Source: Flavobacteriia bacterium (lineage in GTDB: Bacteria > Bacteroidota > Bacteroidia > Flavobacteriales > Schleiferiaceae). Taken from it: a DNA stretch of 17,201 bases. Location: the NCBI GenBank assembly GCA_949516455.1, contig CATILC010000087.1, positions 1 through 17,201 of the forward strand, read 5' to 3'. The position numbers were made by a program, and so were the translations under genes. Of the stretch, positions 1 to 7,104 are shown piece after piece. Position 1 is the stretch's first letter, and each line of letters starts with the position of its first letter. The notes beneath the pieces are model-generated. The model was not told where the DNA came from, did not search any database, and saw nothing but the letters and a program-made list of their open reading frames with translations.

Positions 1-2230
1 CGGATACGCGCTGCCCCTTGGTGACGATCGGTCTTAGTGTGATGCTCGATCCCTGATTGGTCTTGCGGAACTTGACCATATCATAGGTCTTGTATTCGTC
101 CTCAAAACTCACCAGTTCCTCCTCATCGGTGCGGTCGTACTTGATGACGATCTTCTGAGCGTCCACATATTCTACCACACCCTCTCCTTCGGCATTGAAC
201 AGCACTCGGCTGTCGCGAGCCACATTGCGTTCGAGTCCGGTTCCCACAATGGGCGCGTCCGGGATCATGAGTGGAACAGCTTGGCGCATCATATTCGATC
301 CCATCAAGGCCCGGTTTGCATCGTCGTGCTCAAGGAATGGAATGAGCGATGCGGAGATGGATGCGATCTGATTGGGCGCCACATCCATGTATTGTACGCT
401 GGAGGGTTCCACCAGCGGGAAGTCCCCTTCGTCACGGGCCTTCACCCGTTCGTTCACGAAGTTCCCGTCATCGTCGATAGGCGCATTGGCCTGTGCGATC
501 ACTTTGGCTTCTTCTTCCTCTGCGCTGAGATAGCTGGGCGCCTCGTTCACCTGAACGATTCCGTCCTTGACCACGCGATAAGGCGTCTCGATGAAGCCCA
601 TCTTATTCACTTTCGAAAAGACGCACATGGAGGAGATCAAACCGATGTTCGGACCTTCCGGTGTTTCGATCGGACAAAGCCTTCCGTAGTGGGTGTAGTG
701 CACATCGCGCACCTCAAAGCCAGCTCTTTCTCTGGAAAGGCCGCCAGGGCCGAGGGCCGACATTCTCCTCTTGTGTGTGATCTCCGCCAGTGGATTGGTC
801 TGATCCATGAACTGACTGAGCTGATTCGTACCAAAGAACGAATTGATCACAGAAGAAAGCGTCTTCGCATTGATCAGGTCGATGGGTGTAAAGACCTCGT
901 TGTCCCGCACGTTCATGCGTTCTCTGATCGTTCGCGCCATTCGCGAAAGACCCACTCCGAACTGATTGGCCAATTGCTCGCCAACGGTGCGCACCCTTCT
1001 GTTGCTCAAGTGATCGATGTCGTCCACCTCCGCTTTGGAGTTGATCAGTTCGATCAGGTACTTGATGATGCGGATGATGTCCTCCTTGGTCAGTACTTGG
1101 ACGTCCGCTTCGATCTCGAGTTCGAGCTTTTTGTTCAAACGGTAACGACCGACTTCTCCAAGGTTGTATCGCGTCTCAGAGAAAAACAACTTATCGATGA
1201 TTCCCCGGGCCGTCTCCTCATCGGGCGGCTCAGCATTTCTAAGCTGTCGGTAAATGTGTTCTACCGCTTCTTTTTCCGAGTTGGTCGGATCTTTTTGAAG
1301 CGTGTTGTAAATGATGGAGTTGTCCGCGTGTTCTGTGTCCTCACGGTGCAGCAGAATGGTCGGTACATCCGCATCCAGGATTTCTTGTATGTGGTCCTTC
1401 TCGAGCATTGTATCCCGATCCAGGATCACCTCATTTCGCTCAATGGATACAACCTCTCCGGTATCCTCATCCACAAAATCCTCCAACCAGCTCTTCAAGA
1501 CACGAGCTGCCAGTTTCCGGCCCATCACCTTTTTGAGTCCGGTCTTGGAAACTTTGATCTCCTCGGCCAGATCGAATATCTCAAGGATGTCCTTGTCCCT
1601 TTCGTATCCGATGGAGCGCAGCAAGGTGGTCAGCGGGAGTTTCTTCTTTCGATCGATGTAGGCGTACATCACATTGTTGATGTCCGTCGCAAATTCGATC
1701 CATGAGCCTTTGAAAGGAATGATGCGTGCGCTGTACAGCTTGGTGCCGTTTGCGTGGTAGCTCTGACCAAAGAATACGCCAGGCGAGCGGTGCAGCTGCG
1801 AGACCACAACACGTTCGGCCCCGTTGACAATGAATGTTCCCCTTGGGGTCATGTATGGAATGGTACCGAGGTAGACATCCTGAACGATCGTCTCAAAATC
1901 CTCGTGCTCCGGATCTGTACAATACAATTTCAGTCGTGCTTTCAATGGCACGCTGAAGGTCAATCCGCGTTCGATGCATTCTTCCTCAGAATAGCGGGGA
2001 GGGTCTACGAAATAATCGAGGAATTCCAACACGAACTGATTGCGCGAATCCGTGATGGGAAAATTTTCTGAAAAGGTCCGGAACAGCCCTTCGTACTGTC
2101 GTTTCTCTGGTTTGGTTTCCAACTGAAAAAAATCCTGGAAGGATTGCAGCTGGATGTCCATAAAGTCGGGGTAGTCGATCTGAGACTTGATCGAGGCGAA
2201 TGCTATTCGCGAGGAGAGGATGGTGGCCAA
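1..2230 (-). CDS. rpoB: DNA-directed RNA polymerase subunit beta (N-terminal 743 codons, 3' end off the left edge)
   Basis: Core catalytic beta subunit of RNA polymerase. The frame is open from 2230 to the window edge. It begins with the conserved block RIAFASIKSQIDYPDF at about residues 8-23 and ends inside NQGSSITLRPIVTKGQ. The rifampicin pocket reads LSQFMDQTNPLAEITHKRR; the residues matching E. coli D516, H526 and S531 are D476, H486 and S491, all in the wild-type sensitive state. The start is inferred: a TAA lies in frame seven codons upstream, there is no ATG before the conserved block, and TTG at 2228-2230 (M-A-T-I-L-S-S-R) is the only usual start codon between them. The bases before it are A-rich with no strong Shine-Dalgarno. 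It follows rplL by about 100 bp containing a terminator-like hairpin. About 500 C-terminal residues should lie outside the window, judging from the family's usual length. Identity is certain; the exact start is less so. Confidence 0.97.
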   Translation of the reverse strand, partial: MATILSSRIAFASIKSQIDYPDFMDIQLQSFQDFFQLETKPEKRQYEGLFRTFSENFPITDSRNQFVLEFLDYFVDPPRYSEEECIERGLTFSVPLKARLKLYCTDPEHEDFETIVQDVYLGTIPYMTPRGTFIVNGAERVVVSQLHRSPGVFFGQSYHANGTKLYSARIIPFKGSWIEFATDINNVMYAYIDRKKKLPLTTLLRSIGYERDKDILEIFDLAEEIKVSKTGLKKVMGRKLAARVLKSWLEDFVDEDTGEVVSIERNEVILDRDTMLEKDHIQEILDADVPTILLHREDTEHADNSIIYNTLQKDPTNSEKEAVEHIYRQLRNAEPPDEETARGIIDKLFFSETRYNLGEVGRYRLNKKLELEIEADVQVLTKEDIIRIIKYLIELINSKAEVDDIDHLSNRRVRTVGEQLANQFGVGLSRMARTIRERMNVRDNEVFTPIDLINAKTLSSVINSFFGTNQLSQFMDQTNPLAEITHKRRMSALGPGGLSRERAGFEVRDVHYTHYGRLCPIETPEGPNIGLISSMCVFSKVNKMGFIETPYRVVKDGIVQVNEAPSYLSAEEEEAKVIAQANAPIDDDGNFVNERVKARDEGDFPLVEPSSVQYMDVAPNQIASISASLIPFLEHDDANRALMGSNMMRQAVPLMIPDAPIVGTGLERNVARDSRVLFNAEGEGVVEYVDAQKIVIKYDRTDEEELVSFEDEYKTYDMVKFRKTNQGSSITLRPIVTKGQRVS

Positions 2231-2264
2231 AGGAGCTCTTTTTAGTTTTTACCTAGTTATGCGC

Positions 2265-2310
2265 AAAAAGGTTCGGGCCTGTGGACGAATGATTTCCACA
2301 GACCAGAACC
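2265..2310 (-). terminator. hairpin with T-tract between rplL and rpoB, probable attenuator
   Basis: On the minus strand, arms 2310-2296 and 2284-2270 form a 15-position stem around an 11-nt loop (2285-2295). Only one position (2305/2275) fails to pair, and one (2302/2278) is a U-G wobble. The same arms read on the plus strand have two mismatches, so the structure fits minus-strand RNA better. Five T residues (2269-2265) follow the stem at once, the form of an intrinsic terminator. Inside an operon whose downstream gene is essential it must be leaky. E. coli also has a partial terminator between rplL and rpoB. The role here is inference. Confidence 0.65.
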
Positions 2311-2332
2311 ATTGTCTGGAGGGAGAAATTGC

Positions 2333-2713
2333 TTACTTGACCTCCACCTCGGCACCGGCCTCCTCGAGGGAAGACTTGAGTGCTTCGGCTTCGTCCTTGG
2401 CAATGCCCTCCTTGAGGGGCTTGGGCGCCTCATCCACGAGGGCCTTCGCTTCCTTCAGTCCAAGACCGGTCAATTCTTTGACCAGCTTGACCACAGCGAG
2501 CTTAGAGCCGCCGGCAGCCTTCAGGATCACATCGAACTCAGTCTGTTCTTCTGCACCTCCTCCGGCATCGCCGCCAGCAGGTCCGGCAACAGCCACTGCA
2601 GCAGCAGCTGCAGGCTCAATGCCATGTGTTTCTTTTAGATAATCAGCGAGTTCACTGACTTCTTTTACTGTGAGGTTGACCAGGGCATCCCCCAGTTCTT
2701 TGATATCAGCCAT
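2333..2713 (-). CDS. rplL: 50S ribosomal protein L7/L12
   Basis: Stalk protein of the large ribosomal subunit that recruits and activates translational GTPases such as EF-Tu, IF2 and EF-G. The 126-residue product has the usual three parts: an N-terminal dimerisation helix pair (about 1-33, MADIKELGDALVNLTVKEVSE), a flexible Ala/Gly-rich hinge (about 34-55) and the globular C-terminal domain from EQTEFDVILKAAGG to the end, with the conserved KLAVVKLVKELTGLGLKEAK helices that contact GTPases. Length is normal. It lies 52 bp after rplJ, which encodes its binding partner L10, and before the rplL-rpoB attenuator-like hairpin. Base and codon use match the neighbours. Confidence 0.98.
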   Translation of the reverse strand: MADIKELGDALVNLTVKEVSELADYLKETHGIEPAAAAAVAVAGPAGGDAGGGAEEQTEFDVILKAAGGSKLAVVKLVKELTGLGLKEAKALVDEAPKPLKEGIAKDEAEALKSSLEEAGAEVEVK

Positions 2714-2765
2714 TTTTCAGGATTTACTTGGTTGTTTGATTTGTGGAAGCTTTGTGCGTACGATC

Positions 2766-3287
2766 TTATGAAGGACGTTCCTCGAGTGTTTTCAACAGAC
2801 CTGCCAGTGTGTTGTTTCCAGACTGAAGTGCCGACATGACATTCGAGACTGGCGATTGCAGCAGGGTAATGACTTCTCCAATGAGTTCATTCTTGGACTT
2901 GAGTGCGCTCAGTGCATCGAGCTGTTCGTCGCCGATGAATACGGCTTCATCCACCCATGCACCCTTGAGAATGGGCTTATCGGATTTCTTGCGAAAATCT
3001 TTGATGAGCTTGGCCGGCACGTTGCCCGTATCCGAAACCAAAATGCTCGTATTTCCTTTAAGCGTTGGCAGAAGTTCGCTGAAGTCGCGCTCCGCACTCT
3101 CCATTGCCTTTTTGAGCAGAGTGTTCTTGACCACACTCAACTTGACCTCACGGTTGGCGCACAGTCTTCTGAGTGCACTTGTCCGCTCCGCATTCAAACC
3201 CGAAATATCCGCCACGTACAACGTGCCTACATCGCTCAAGAGCGTCTTCAGGTTCTCGATTTCTTGTGATTTTTCTTCTCTGGTCAT
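2766..3287 (-). CDS. rplJ: 50S ribosomal protein L10
   Basis: L10 anchors the L7/L12 dimers to the GTPase-associated region of 23S rRNA. The 173-residue protein shows the family pattern: N-terminal rRNA-binding domain starting MTREEKSQEIENLKTLL, the VVKNTLLKKAMES segment at about 53-65, and a C-terminal helix (about 150-173) ending ALQSGNNTLAGLLKTLEERPS that should bind L7/L12. Start M at 3287 lies 11 bp after the rplA stop. That spacing leaves no room for the long L10-binding leader that autoregulates rplJL in E. coli and Bacillus, so any L10 feedback must use another site. Confidence 0.97.
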   Translation of the reverse strand: MTREEKSQEIENLKTLLSDVGTLYVADISGLNAERTSALRRLCANREVKLSVVKNTLLKKAMESAERDFSELLPTLKGNTSILVSDTGNVPAKLIKDFRKKSDKPILKGAWVDEAVFIGDEQLDALSALKSKNELIGEVITLLQSPVSNVMSALQSGNNTLAGLLKTLEERPS

Positions 3288-3298
3288 CTTCGTTTCGA

Positions 3299-3991
3299 TT
3301 AAGCCACTGACTTTGATTCGACCGGTATGCCTCTGCTCATCGTGGAGGACATATAAATGCTCTTGACATAGGTTCCCTTGGAAGAAGTGGGTTTCAAACG
3401 CATGAGCGTGCGCATGAGTTCTTCAGCATTTTCCTTGATCTTCTCAGCGGGGAAGGAAACTTTTCCTATTGAGGCGTGCACAATGCCATATTTATCGACC
3501 TTGAAGTCGATCTTACCGGCTTTTACCTCAGAGACAGCCTTGGCCACGTCCATGGTCACGGTTCCGGTTTTTGGATTGGGCATCAAGCCGCGTGGACCAA
3601 GTACACGACCCAAGGGTCCCAATTTGCCCATAACGGCCGGCATAGTAATGATAACATCTACGTCCGTCCATCCGCCCTTGATCTTCTCAAGATACTCGTC
3701 GAGGCCAACAAAATCTGCTCCCGCCTCTTTCGCCTCTGCCTCCTTGTCGGAGGGAACCAATGCGAGAACACGTACGGCCTTGCCCGTCCCGTGTGGCAGG
3801 GTCACCACACCGCGGACCATTTGATTCGCTTTTCGCGGATCGACCCCCAAACGAACGGCCATATCCACAGAGGCATCAAACTTCGTAGTGGATATCTTTT
3901 TCACCAGTTCAGAGGCCTCCTCGATGCTGTACTGCTTGTTGCGCTCCAGCAGCGAAACCACTTCCTTTTGCTTTTTTGAAACTCTTGCCAT
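3299..3991 (-). CDS. rplA: 50S ribosomal protein L1
   Basis: L1 forms the mobile stalk on the E-site side of the large subunit and helps move deacylated tRNA out; in other bacteria it also represses its own operon mRNA. The 230-residue product has full family length. It carries the signature GPRGLMPNPKTGTVT in the middle of the chain, preceded by GGWTDVDVIITMPAVMGKLG, and the conserved RLGVDPRKANQMVRG near residue 50. The ATG at 3991 is 10 bp downstream of rplK, so the two are very probably co-translated. Confidence 0.98.
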   Translation of the reverse strand: MARVSKKQKEVVSLLERNKQYSIEEASELVKKISTTKFDASVDMAVRLGVDPRKANQMVRGVVTLPHGTGKAVRVLALVPSDKEAEAKEAGADFVGLDEYLEKIKGGWTDVDVIITMPAVMGKLGPLGRVLGPRGLMPNPKTGTVTMDVAKAVSEVKAGKIDFKVDKYGIVHASIGKVSFPAEKIKENAEELMRTLMRLKPTSSKGTYVKSIYMSSTMSRGIPVESKSVA

Positions 3992-4001
3992 GTCTTTTTA
4001 C

Positions 4002-4439
4002 TTAAAAGGGTTTCTCTCCAGTTACAGTGATTCCCATGCTGCGGGCAGTACCCGCCACCATGGACATGGCCGACTCAACTGTGAAGCAATTCAAATCGGG
4101 CATCTTGTCCTCAGCGATCGCGCGGACTTGATCCCAATTCACTTTGGCCACCTTTTGTCTGTTCGACTCGGGCGAACCCTTTTTGATCTTGGCTGCTTCC
4201 ATTAATTGAACGGCTGCTGGAGGCGTCTTGATGACGAACTCAAAGCTCTTGTCCTTGTATACCGTGATGACCACGGGGAGGACTTTTCCGGCCTTATCCT
4301 GGGTTCGCGCATTGAATTGCTTGCAGAACTCCATGATATTGACCCCTTTTGCACCCAGAGCAGGGCCCACAGGTGGGGAGGGATTGGCCGCGCCACCTCT
4401 AACCTGAAGTTTGATAATAGCGCTTACTTCTTTTGCCAT
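4002..4439 (-). CDS. rplK: 50S ribosomal protein L11
   Basis: L11 binds the 23S rRNA GTPase-associated centre and is needed for RelA-type stringent signalling in many bacteria. The 145-residue protein has the N-terminal proline-rich thiostrepton-site loop (P22, P23 in SPPVGPALGAKG) followed by VNIMEFCKQFNARTQ. The C-terminal rRNA-binding domain ends with the RSMGITV motif. It heads the rplKAJL block and lies 66 bp after nusG. That gap shows no promoter consensus that I can support; a 6-bp inverted repeat in it (GAAGTG/CACTTC) is weak. Confidence 0.98.
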   Translation of the reverse strand: MAKEVSAIIKLQVRGGAANPSPPVGPALGAKGVNIMEFCKQFNARTQDKAGKVLPVVITVYKDKSFEFVIKTPPAAVQLMEAAKIKKGSPESNRQKVAKVNWDQVRAIAEDKMPDLNCFTVESAMSMVAGTARSMGITVTGEKPF

Positions 4440-4505
4440 GTTCTGTTTATTTGTTTGCCTTGCCCTTCGAAGTGTTGGAAGCGGTCACTTCACCGAGCAA
4501 AATCT

Positions 4506-5054
4506 TTATTCCTTTTCAACCTGCATGAAACTCAACTCCAATGGGGTTCTTCTTCCGAAGATCTTCACCATGACTTCGAGTTTTCGCTTTTCCTCTATCA
4601 CCTTTTCAATGGTTCCTGAGAATCCATTGAATGGTCCGTCGATCACCTTGACTCCTTCACCCACATAAAATGGGATGCTGATCTGCTCAGCACTTTCCAT
4701 GAACTCATCGACCTTGCCCAACATTCTGTTGACCTCTGCCTGCCGGATCGGCACTGGCGCACCGCCCTTTGTCTCACCAAGAAATCCAATGACACCCGTG
4801 ACGCTCTTCACCGCATGGACGACTTCGCCCGTTAGGTTTGCCTCGAGCATGATGTAACCTGGGTAGTGGGTACGCTCTTTGCTCACCTTTTTGCCGTTCT
4901 TGACCTGAAAGACCTTTTCCGTGGGAACCAGTATTTGGCCCACGCGATCCATTATGCCGGCGTGTTCGATCTCGGATTCTATGTACCCCTTGATCTTGTT
5001 CTCCTGCCCTGAGATCGCCCGGACGACATACCACTTCATCGTATCTGTGCTCAT
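4506..5054 (-). CDS. nusG: transcription termination/antitermination factor NusG
   Basis: NusG binds the RNA polymerase clamp and couples transcription to ribosomes (via S10) or to Rho. The 182-residue product has the NGN domain first (MKWYVVRAISGQENKIKGYIESEI, with the LVPTEKVFQVKNGKK and PGYIMLEANL stretches) and a C-terminal KOW domain (VGEGVKVIDGPFNGFSGTIEKV, then an EKRKLEVMVKIFGRRTPLEL strand pair). The open frame extends further upstream over secE, but the start is placed at 5054 (MSTDTMKWYVV). It lies 8 bp after the secE stop and agrees with homologues; Met at 5039 is the only other plausible start. Confidence 0.96.
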   Translation of the reverse strand: MSTDTMKWYVVRAISGQENKIKGYIESEIEHAGIMDRVGQILVPTEKVFQVKNGKKVSKERTHYPGYIMLEANLTGEVVHAVKSVTGVIGFLGETKGGAPVPIRQAEVNRMLGKVDEFMESAEQISIPFYVGEGVKVIDGPFNGFSGTIEKVIEEKRKLEVMVKIFGRRTPLELSFMQVEKE

Positions 5055-5062
5055 ATCTATGA

Positions 5063-5254
5063 TCAAAAGATGTCGTAGATGAGCGAGAGGACCGAGCTGA
5101 TCACCTTGTCCATACCAAATATGACGAGCGCGATGAGGACAGAAGCAACGGCCACAACGATCGAACTGCTCCAAAGCGCCTTCCAGCTGGGCCAAGTTGT
5201 TTTTTCAGTCAACTCGTTGTACGAATTGGCAAAATATGTTCTCAGTTTTTCCAT
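5063..5254 (-). CDS. secE: protein translocase subunit SecE
   Basis: Small essential subunit of the SecYEG channel. The 63-residue protein has the short single-span form typical of most bacteria. An amphipathic N-terminal helix ends in the conserved NELTEKTTWPSWKALW segment (about 13-28), where the TTWPS motif packs against SecY. One transmembrane helix follows (about 30-48, SSIVVAVASVLIALVIFGM). It lies 20 bp after tRNA-Trp and 8 bp before nusG, the usual secE-nusG pairing. The A-rich bases before the ATG give no clear Shine-Dalgarno. Confidence 0.96.
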   Translation of the reverse strand: MEKLRTYFANSYNELTEKTTWPSWKALWSSSIVVAVASVLIALVIFGMDKVISSVLSLIYDIF

Positions 5255-5274
5255 CTTCTATTTGCACTCGTCTG

Positions 5275-5345
5275 CACGGGTGGAGAGATTCGAACTCCCA
5301 TCAACGGTTTTGGAGACCGCTATTCTACCCTTGAACTACACCCGT
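5275..5345 (-). tRNA. tRNA-Trp (CCA)
   Basis: The minus strand folds into a full cloverleaf: 7-bp acceptor (ACGGGTG/CACCCGT), anticodon stem GCGGT/ACCGT with loop CTCCAAA giving anticodon CCA, T-arm GGGAG-TTCGAAT-CTCTC, and discriminator G (5275). The A1-U72 pair and G73 match bacterial tRNA-Trp. The 3' CCA is not encoded. It sits between tuf and secE and must be cut out of a long polycistronic transcript. Confidence 0.97.
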
Positions 5346-5355
5346 ATTCAAGGGG

Positions 5356-5379
5356 CGGTGCGAACAGCTGTCCGCACCG
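5356..5379 (-). other. GC-rich hairpin between tuf and tRNA-Trp
   Basis: A perfect 7-bp inverted repeat (CGGTGCG/CGCACCG) with a 10-nt loop lies 10 nt upstream of the tRNA-Trp 5' end. It has no T-tract on its minus-strand side, so it is not a standard intrinsic terminator. It may mark a processing or stability element between tuf mRNA and the tRNA. The pairing is seen; the role is inference. Confidence 0.45.
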
Positions 5380-5416
5380 TGATCCTTGATTACACTATTA
5401 ATTACTCAACTCTATC

Positions 5417-5443
5417 CTGAGATCCCTCAGTCGGTGATCTCAG
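5417..5443 (-). other. hairpin enclosing the tuf stop codon
   Basis: A perfect 8-bp inverted repeat (CTGAGATC/GATCTCAG) has an 11-nt loop at 5425-5435 that contains the tuf TGA stop (5427-5429). The upstream arm lies in the last codons of tuf and the other in the 3' untranslated region. No T-run follows. It could protect the tuf 3' end or damp read-through to secE. The arms may also pair by chance, since ITEITD codons constrain only one side. Confidence 0.4.
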
Positions 5444-6614
5444 TGATCTGTCCAGCGCCTACAGTTCGGCCTCCCTCACGGATGGCAAAACGAAGGCCCT
5501 TGTTCAGCGCCACAGGCGCGATCAGAATCACAGAGATGGTCAGGTTATCACCAGGCATGACCATTTCCACTCCGTCTGGAAGAACGATCTCTCCAGTCAC
5601 ATCCGTAGTACGGAGGTAAAACTGTGGACGGTACTTGTTGTGGAAGGGCGTGTGACGACCTCCTTCTTCCTTTTTCAGGATGTAGACCTCAGCCTTGAAT
5701 TTGGTGTGCGGGGTGATAGAGCCCGGCTTGCAGATGACCATTCCCCTGCGGATGTCAGACTTCTCTATGCCGCGCAGAAGGATACCTACATTGTCTCCAG
5801 CCTGACCCTCGTCGAGGATCTTGCGGAACATCTCTACCCCTGTGACCGTTGAATCGATCTTTTCGTCACCGAAACCAATGATGTCTACAGCATCTCCGGT
5901 GTGTGCGATCCCAGTTTCGATACGACCTGTTGCCACTGTGCCACGACCTGTGATCGAGAAGACGTCTTCAATTGGCATGAGGAAGTCCTTGTCCACGTCG
6001 CGCTCTGGAAGAGGAATGTGATCGTCTACGGCATTCATGAGTTCCATGACCGTTTCTACCCACTTGTCTTCGAGGTTCAGTGCGCCCAGGGCAGAACCCT
6101 GAACAACTGGAGCGTTGTCTCCGTCGTACTCGTAGAAAGAGAGAAGCTCACGAATCTCCATTTCTACCAACTCGAGCAGCTCTTCGTCATCGACCATGTC
6201 CACCTTGTTCATGAAGACAACAATGGCCGGAACACCTACCTGGCGGGCGAGCAGAATGTGCTCACGCGTCTGAGGCATGGGGCCGTCTGTTGAAGCAACA
6301 ACGAGAATGGCGCCATCCATCTGTGCAGCGCCCGTGACCATGTTCTTTACATAGTCGGCGTGACCCGGACAGTCCACGTGTGCATAGTGACGGTTTGCCG
6401 TCTCGTATTCTACGTGTGAAGTGTTGATGGTGATACCGCGCTCCTTCTCTTCAGGTGCGTTATCGATTGAGTCGAAATCACGCTTCTCTCCAAAACCCTT
6501 GTGGGCCAGAACAGTGGTGATCGCTGCAGTAAGTGTTGTCTTACCGTGGTCGACGTGACCAATTGTGCCGATGTTCAAATGCGGCTTCGAACGGACAAAA
6601 TTCTCCTTTGCCAT
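5427..6614 (-). CDS. tuf: elongation factor Tu
   Basis: GTPase that brings aminoacyl-tRNA to the ribosomal A site. At 395 residues it has standard length and all GTP-binding motifs: P-loop GHVDHGKT (19-26), switch I threonine T62 in RGITI, DCPGH (81-85) with catalytic H85, and NKVD (136-139). Domains 2 and 3 follow, with GRGTVATGRIETG and the terminal GLRFAIREGGRTVGAGQI. It lies about 36 bp after tRNA-Thr(GGU), so the tRNAs and tuf share a transcript. The leader before the ATG is A/T-rich without a Shine-Dalgarno, as is usual in Bacteroidota. It is the only tuf copy in the window. Confidence 0.99.
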   Translation of the reverse strand: MAKENFVRSKPHLNIGTIGHVDHGKTTLTAAITTVLAHKGFGEKRDFDSIDNAPEEKERGITINTSHVEYETANRHYAHVDCPGHADYVKNMVTGAAQMDGAILVVASTDGPMPQTREHILLARQVGVPAIVVFMNKVDMVDDEELLELVEMEIRELLSFYEYDGDNAPVVQGSALGALNLEDKWVETVMELMNAVDDHIPLPERDVDKDFLMPIEDVFSITGRGTVATGRIETGIAHTGDAVDIIGFGDEKIDSTVTGVEMFRKILDEGQAGDNVGILLRGIEKSDIRRGMVICKPGSITPHTKFKAEVYILKKEEGGRHTPFHNKYRPQFYLRTTDVTGEIVLPDGVEMVMPGDNLTISVILIAPVALNKGLRFAIREGGRTVGAGQITEITD

Positions 6615-6649
6615 GGTTTGATTTGTTTGATTTCTGTTTTTTTATTCAG

Positions 6650-6721
6650 AGCCAATGACGGGATTTGAACCCGTGACCTCTTCCTTACCAAGGAAACGCT
6701 CTACCCCTGAGCTACACCGGC
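6650..6721 (-). tRNA. tRNA-Thr (GGU)
   Basis: Cloverleaf on the minus strand: acceptor GCCGGTG/CATTGGC (two G-U pairs), D-arm GCTC-AGGGGTA-GAGC, anticodon stem TTTCC/GGAAG with loop TTGGTAA (anticodon GGT), T-arm CGGGTTCAAATCCCG, discriminator U. CCA is not encoded. It is the last of four tRNA genes before tuf and the second threonine isoacceptor in the cluster. Confidence 0.96.
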
Positions 6722-6772
6722 ACACACCACTCGGACCATCCGAATGGGAAAGAACGATCTGGATCCACTTAG

Positions 6773-6845
6773 AGCGGGCGACGAGACTCGAACCCGCGAC
6801 CCTCAGCTTGGAAGGCTGATGCTCTACCAACTGAGCTACGCCCGC
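6773..6845 (-). tRNA. tRNA-Gly (UCC)
   Basis: Cloverleaf on the minus strand: perfect 7-bp acceptor GCGGGCG/CGCCCGC, D-arm GCTCAGTTGGTAGAGC, anticodon loop CTTCCAA (anticodon TCC), T-arm with GTTCGAGTC, discriminator U as in other bacterial glycine tRNAs. CCA is not encoded. It is third in the cluster. Confidence 0.97.
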
Positions 6846-6873
6846 ATTCTATGGGGATCCAATTTTATTCATG

Positions 6874-6956
6874 TGGGGAGAGCAGGATTCGAACCTGCGA
6901 AGGTGTATACCAACAGATTTACAGTCTGTCCTCGTTGGCCGCTTGAGTATCTCCCC
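6874..6956 (-). tRNA. tRNA-Tyr (GUA)
   Basis: Class II cloverleaf on the minus strand: acceptor GGGGAGA/TCTCCCC, anticodon stem ACAGA/TCTGT with loop CTGTAAA (anticodon GTA), a long variable arm, T-arm CGCAGGTTCGAATCCTGC, discriminator A. The 83-nt length is normal for a tyrosine tRNA with an extended variable arm. CCA is not encoded. Confidence 0.97.
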
Positions 6957-6990
6957 AATATGTTCAAGTACTTCTCGCATTTTTCGCAAG

Positions 6991-7064
6991 AGCCGGCAGA
7001 GGGATTCGAACCCCCGACCCGCTGATTACAAATCAGCTGCTCTGGCCAACTGAGCTATGCCGGC
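6991..7064 (-). tRNA. tRNA-Thr (UGU)
   Basis: Cloverleaf on the minus strand: acceptor GCCGGCA/TGCCGGC, D-arm GCTCAGTTGGCCAGAGC, anticodon stem CTGAT/ATCAG with loop TTGTA at its centre (anticodon TGT), T-arm GGGGGTTCGAATCCCTC, discriminator U. CCA is not encoded. It is the first gene of the tRNA-tuf-rpo operon, about 30 nt downstream of the expected transcription start. Confidence 0.97.
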
Positions 7065-7070
7065 TGGTAC

Positions 7071-7104
7071 AAAAAATGCAGTCCGCTCCGAAAAACGGAC
7101 TGCA
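7071..7104 (-). terminator. intrinsic terminator after hpf
   Basis: On the minus strand a perfect 9-bp stem (TGCAGTCCG/CGGACTGCA; arms 7104-7096 and 7085-7077) with a 10-nt loop is followed by A and six T residues (7076-7071). This is a canonical rho-independent terminator about 50 bp past the hpf stop, fit to end the rpsU/xerC/hpf transcript before the first tRNA. Its upstream arm overlaps the -7 element of the next promoter. Confidence 0.75.

Noticed and set aside
281..1705. Long plus-strand open frame (474 codons) opposite rpoB
   Set aside because: It lies wholly antisense to conserved rpoB codons, its sequence resembles no protein I know, and rpoB motifs explain the base pattern.
5055..5195. 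Longer nusG start 47 codons upstream
   Set aside because: The added residues would overlap secE almost completely and do not resemble NusG N-termini; the ATG at 5054 follows secE by 8 bp.
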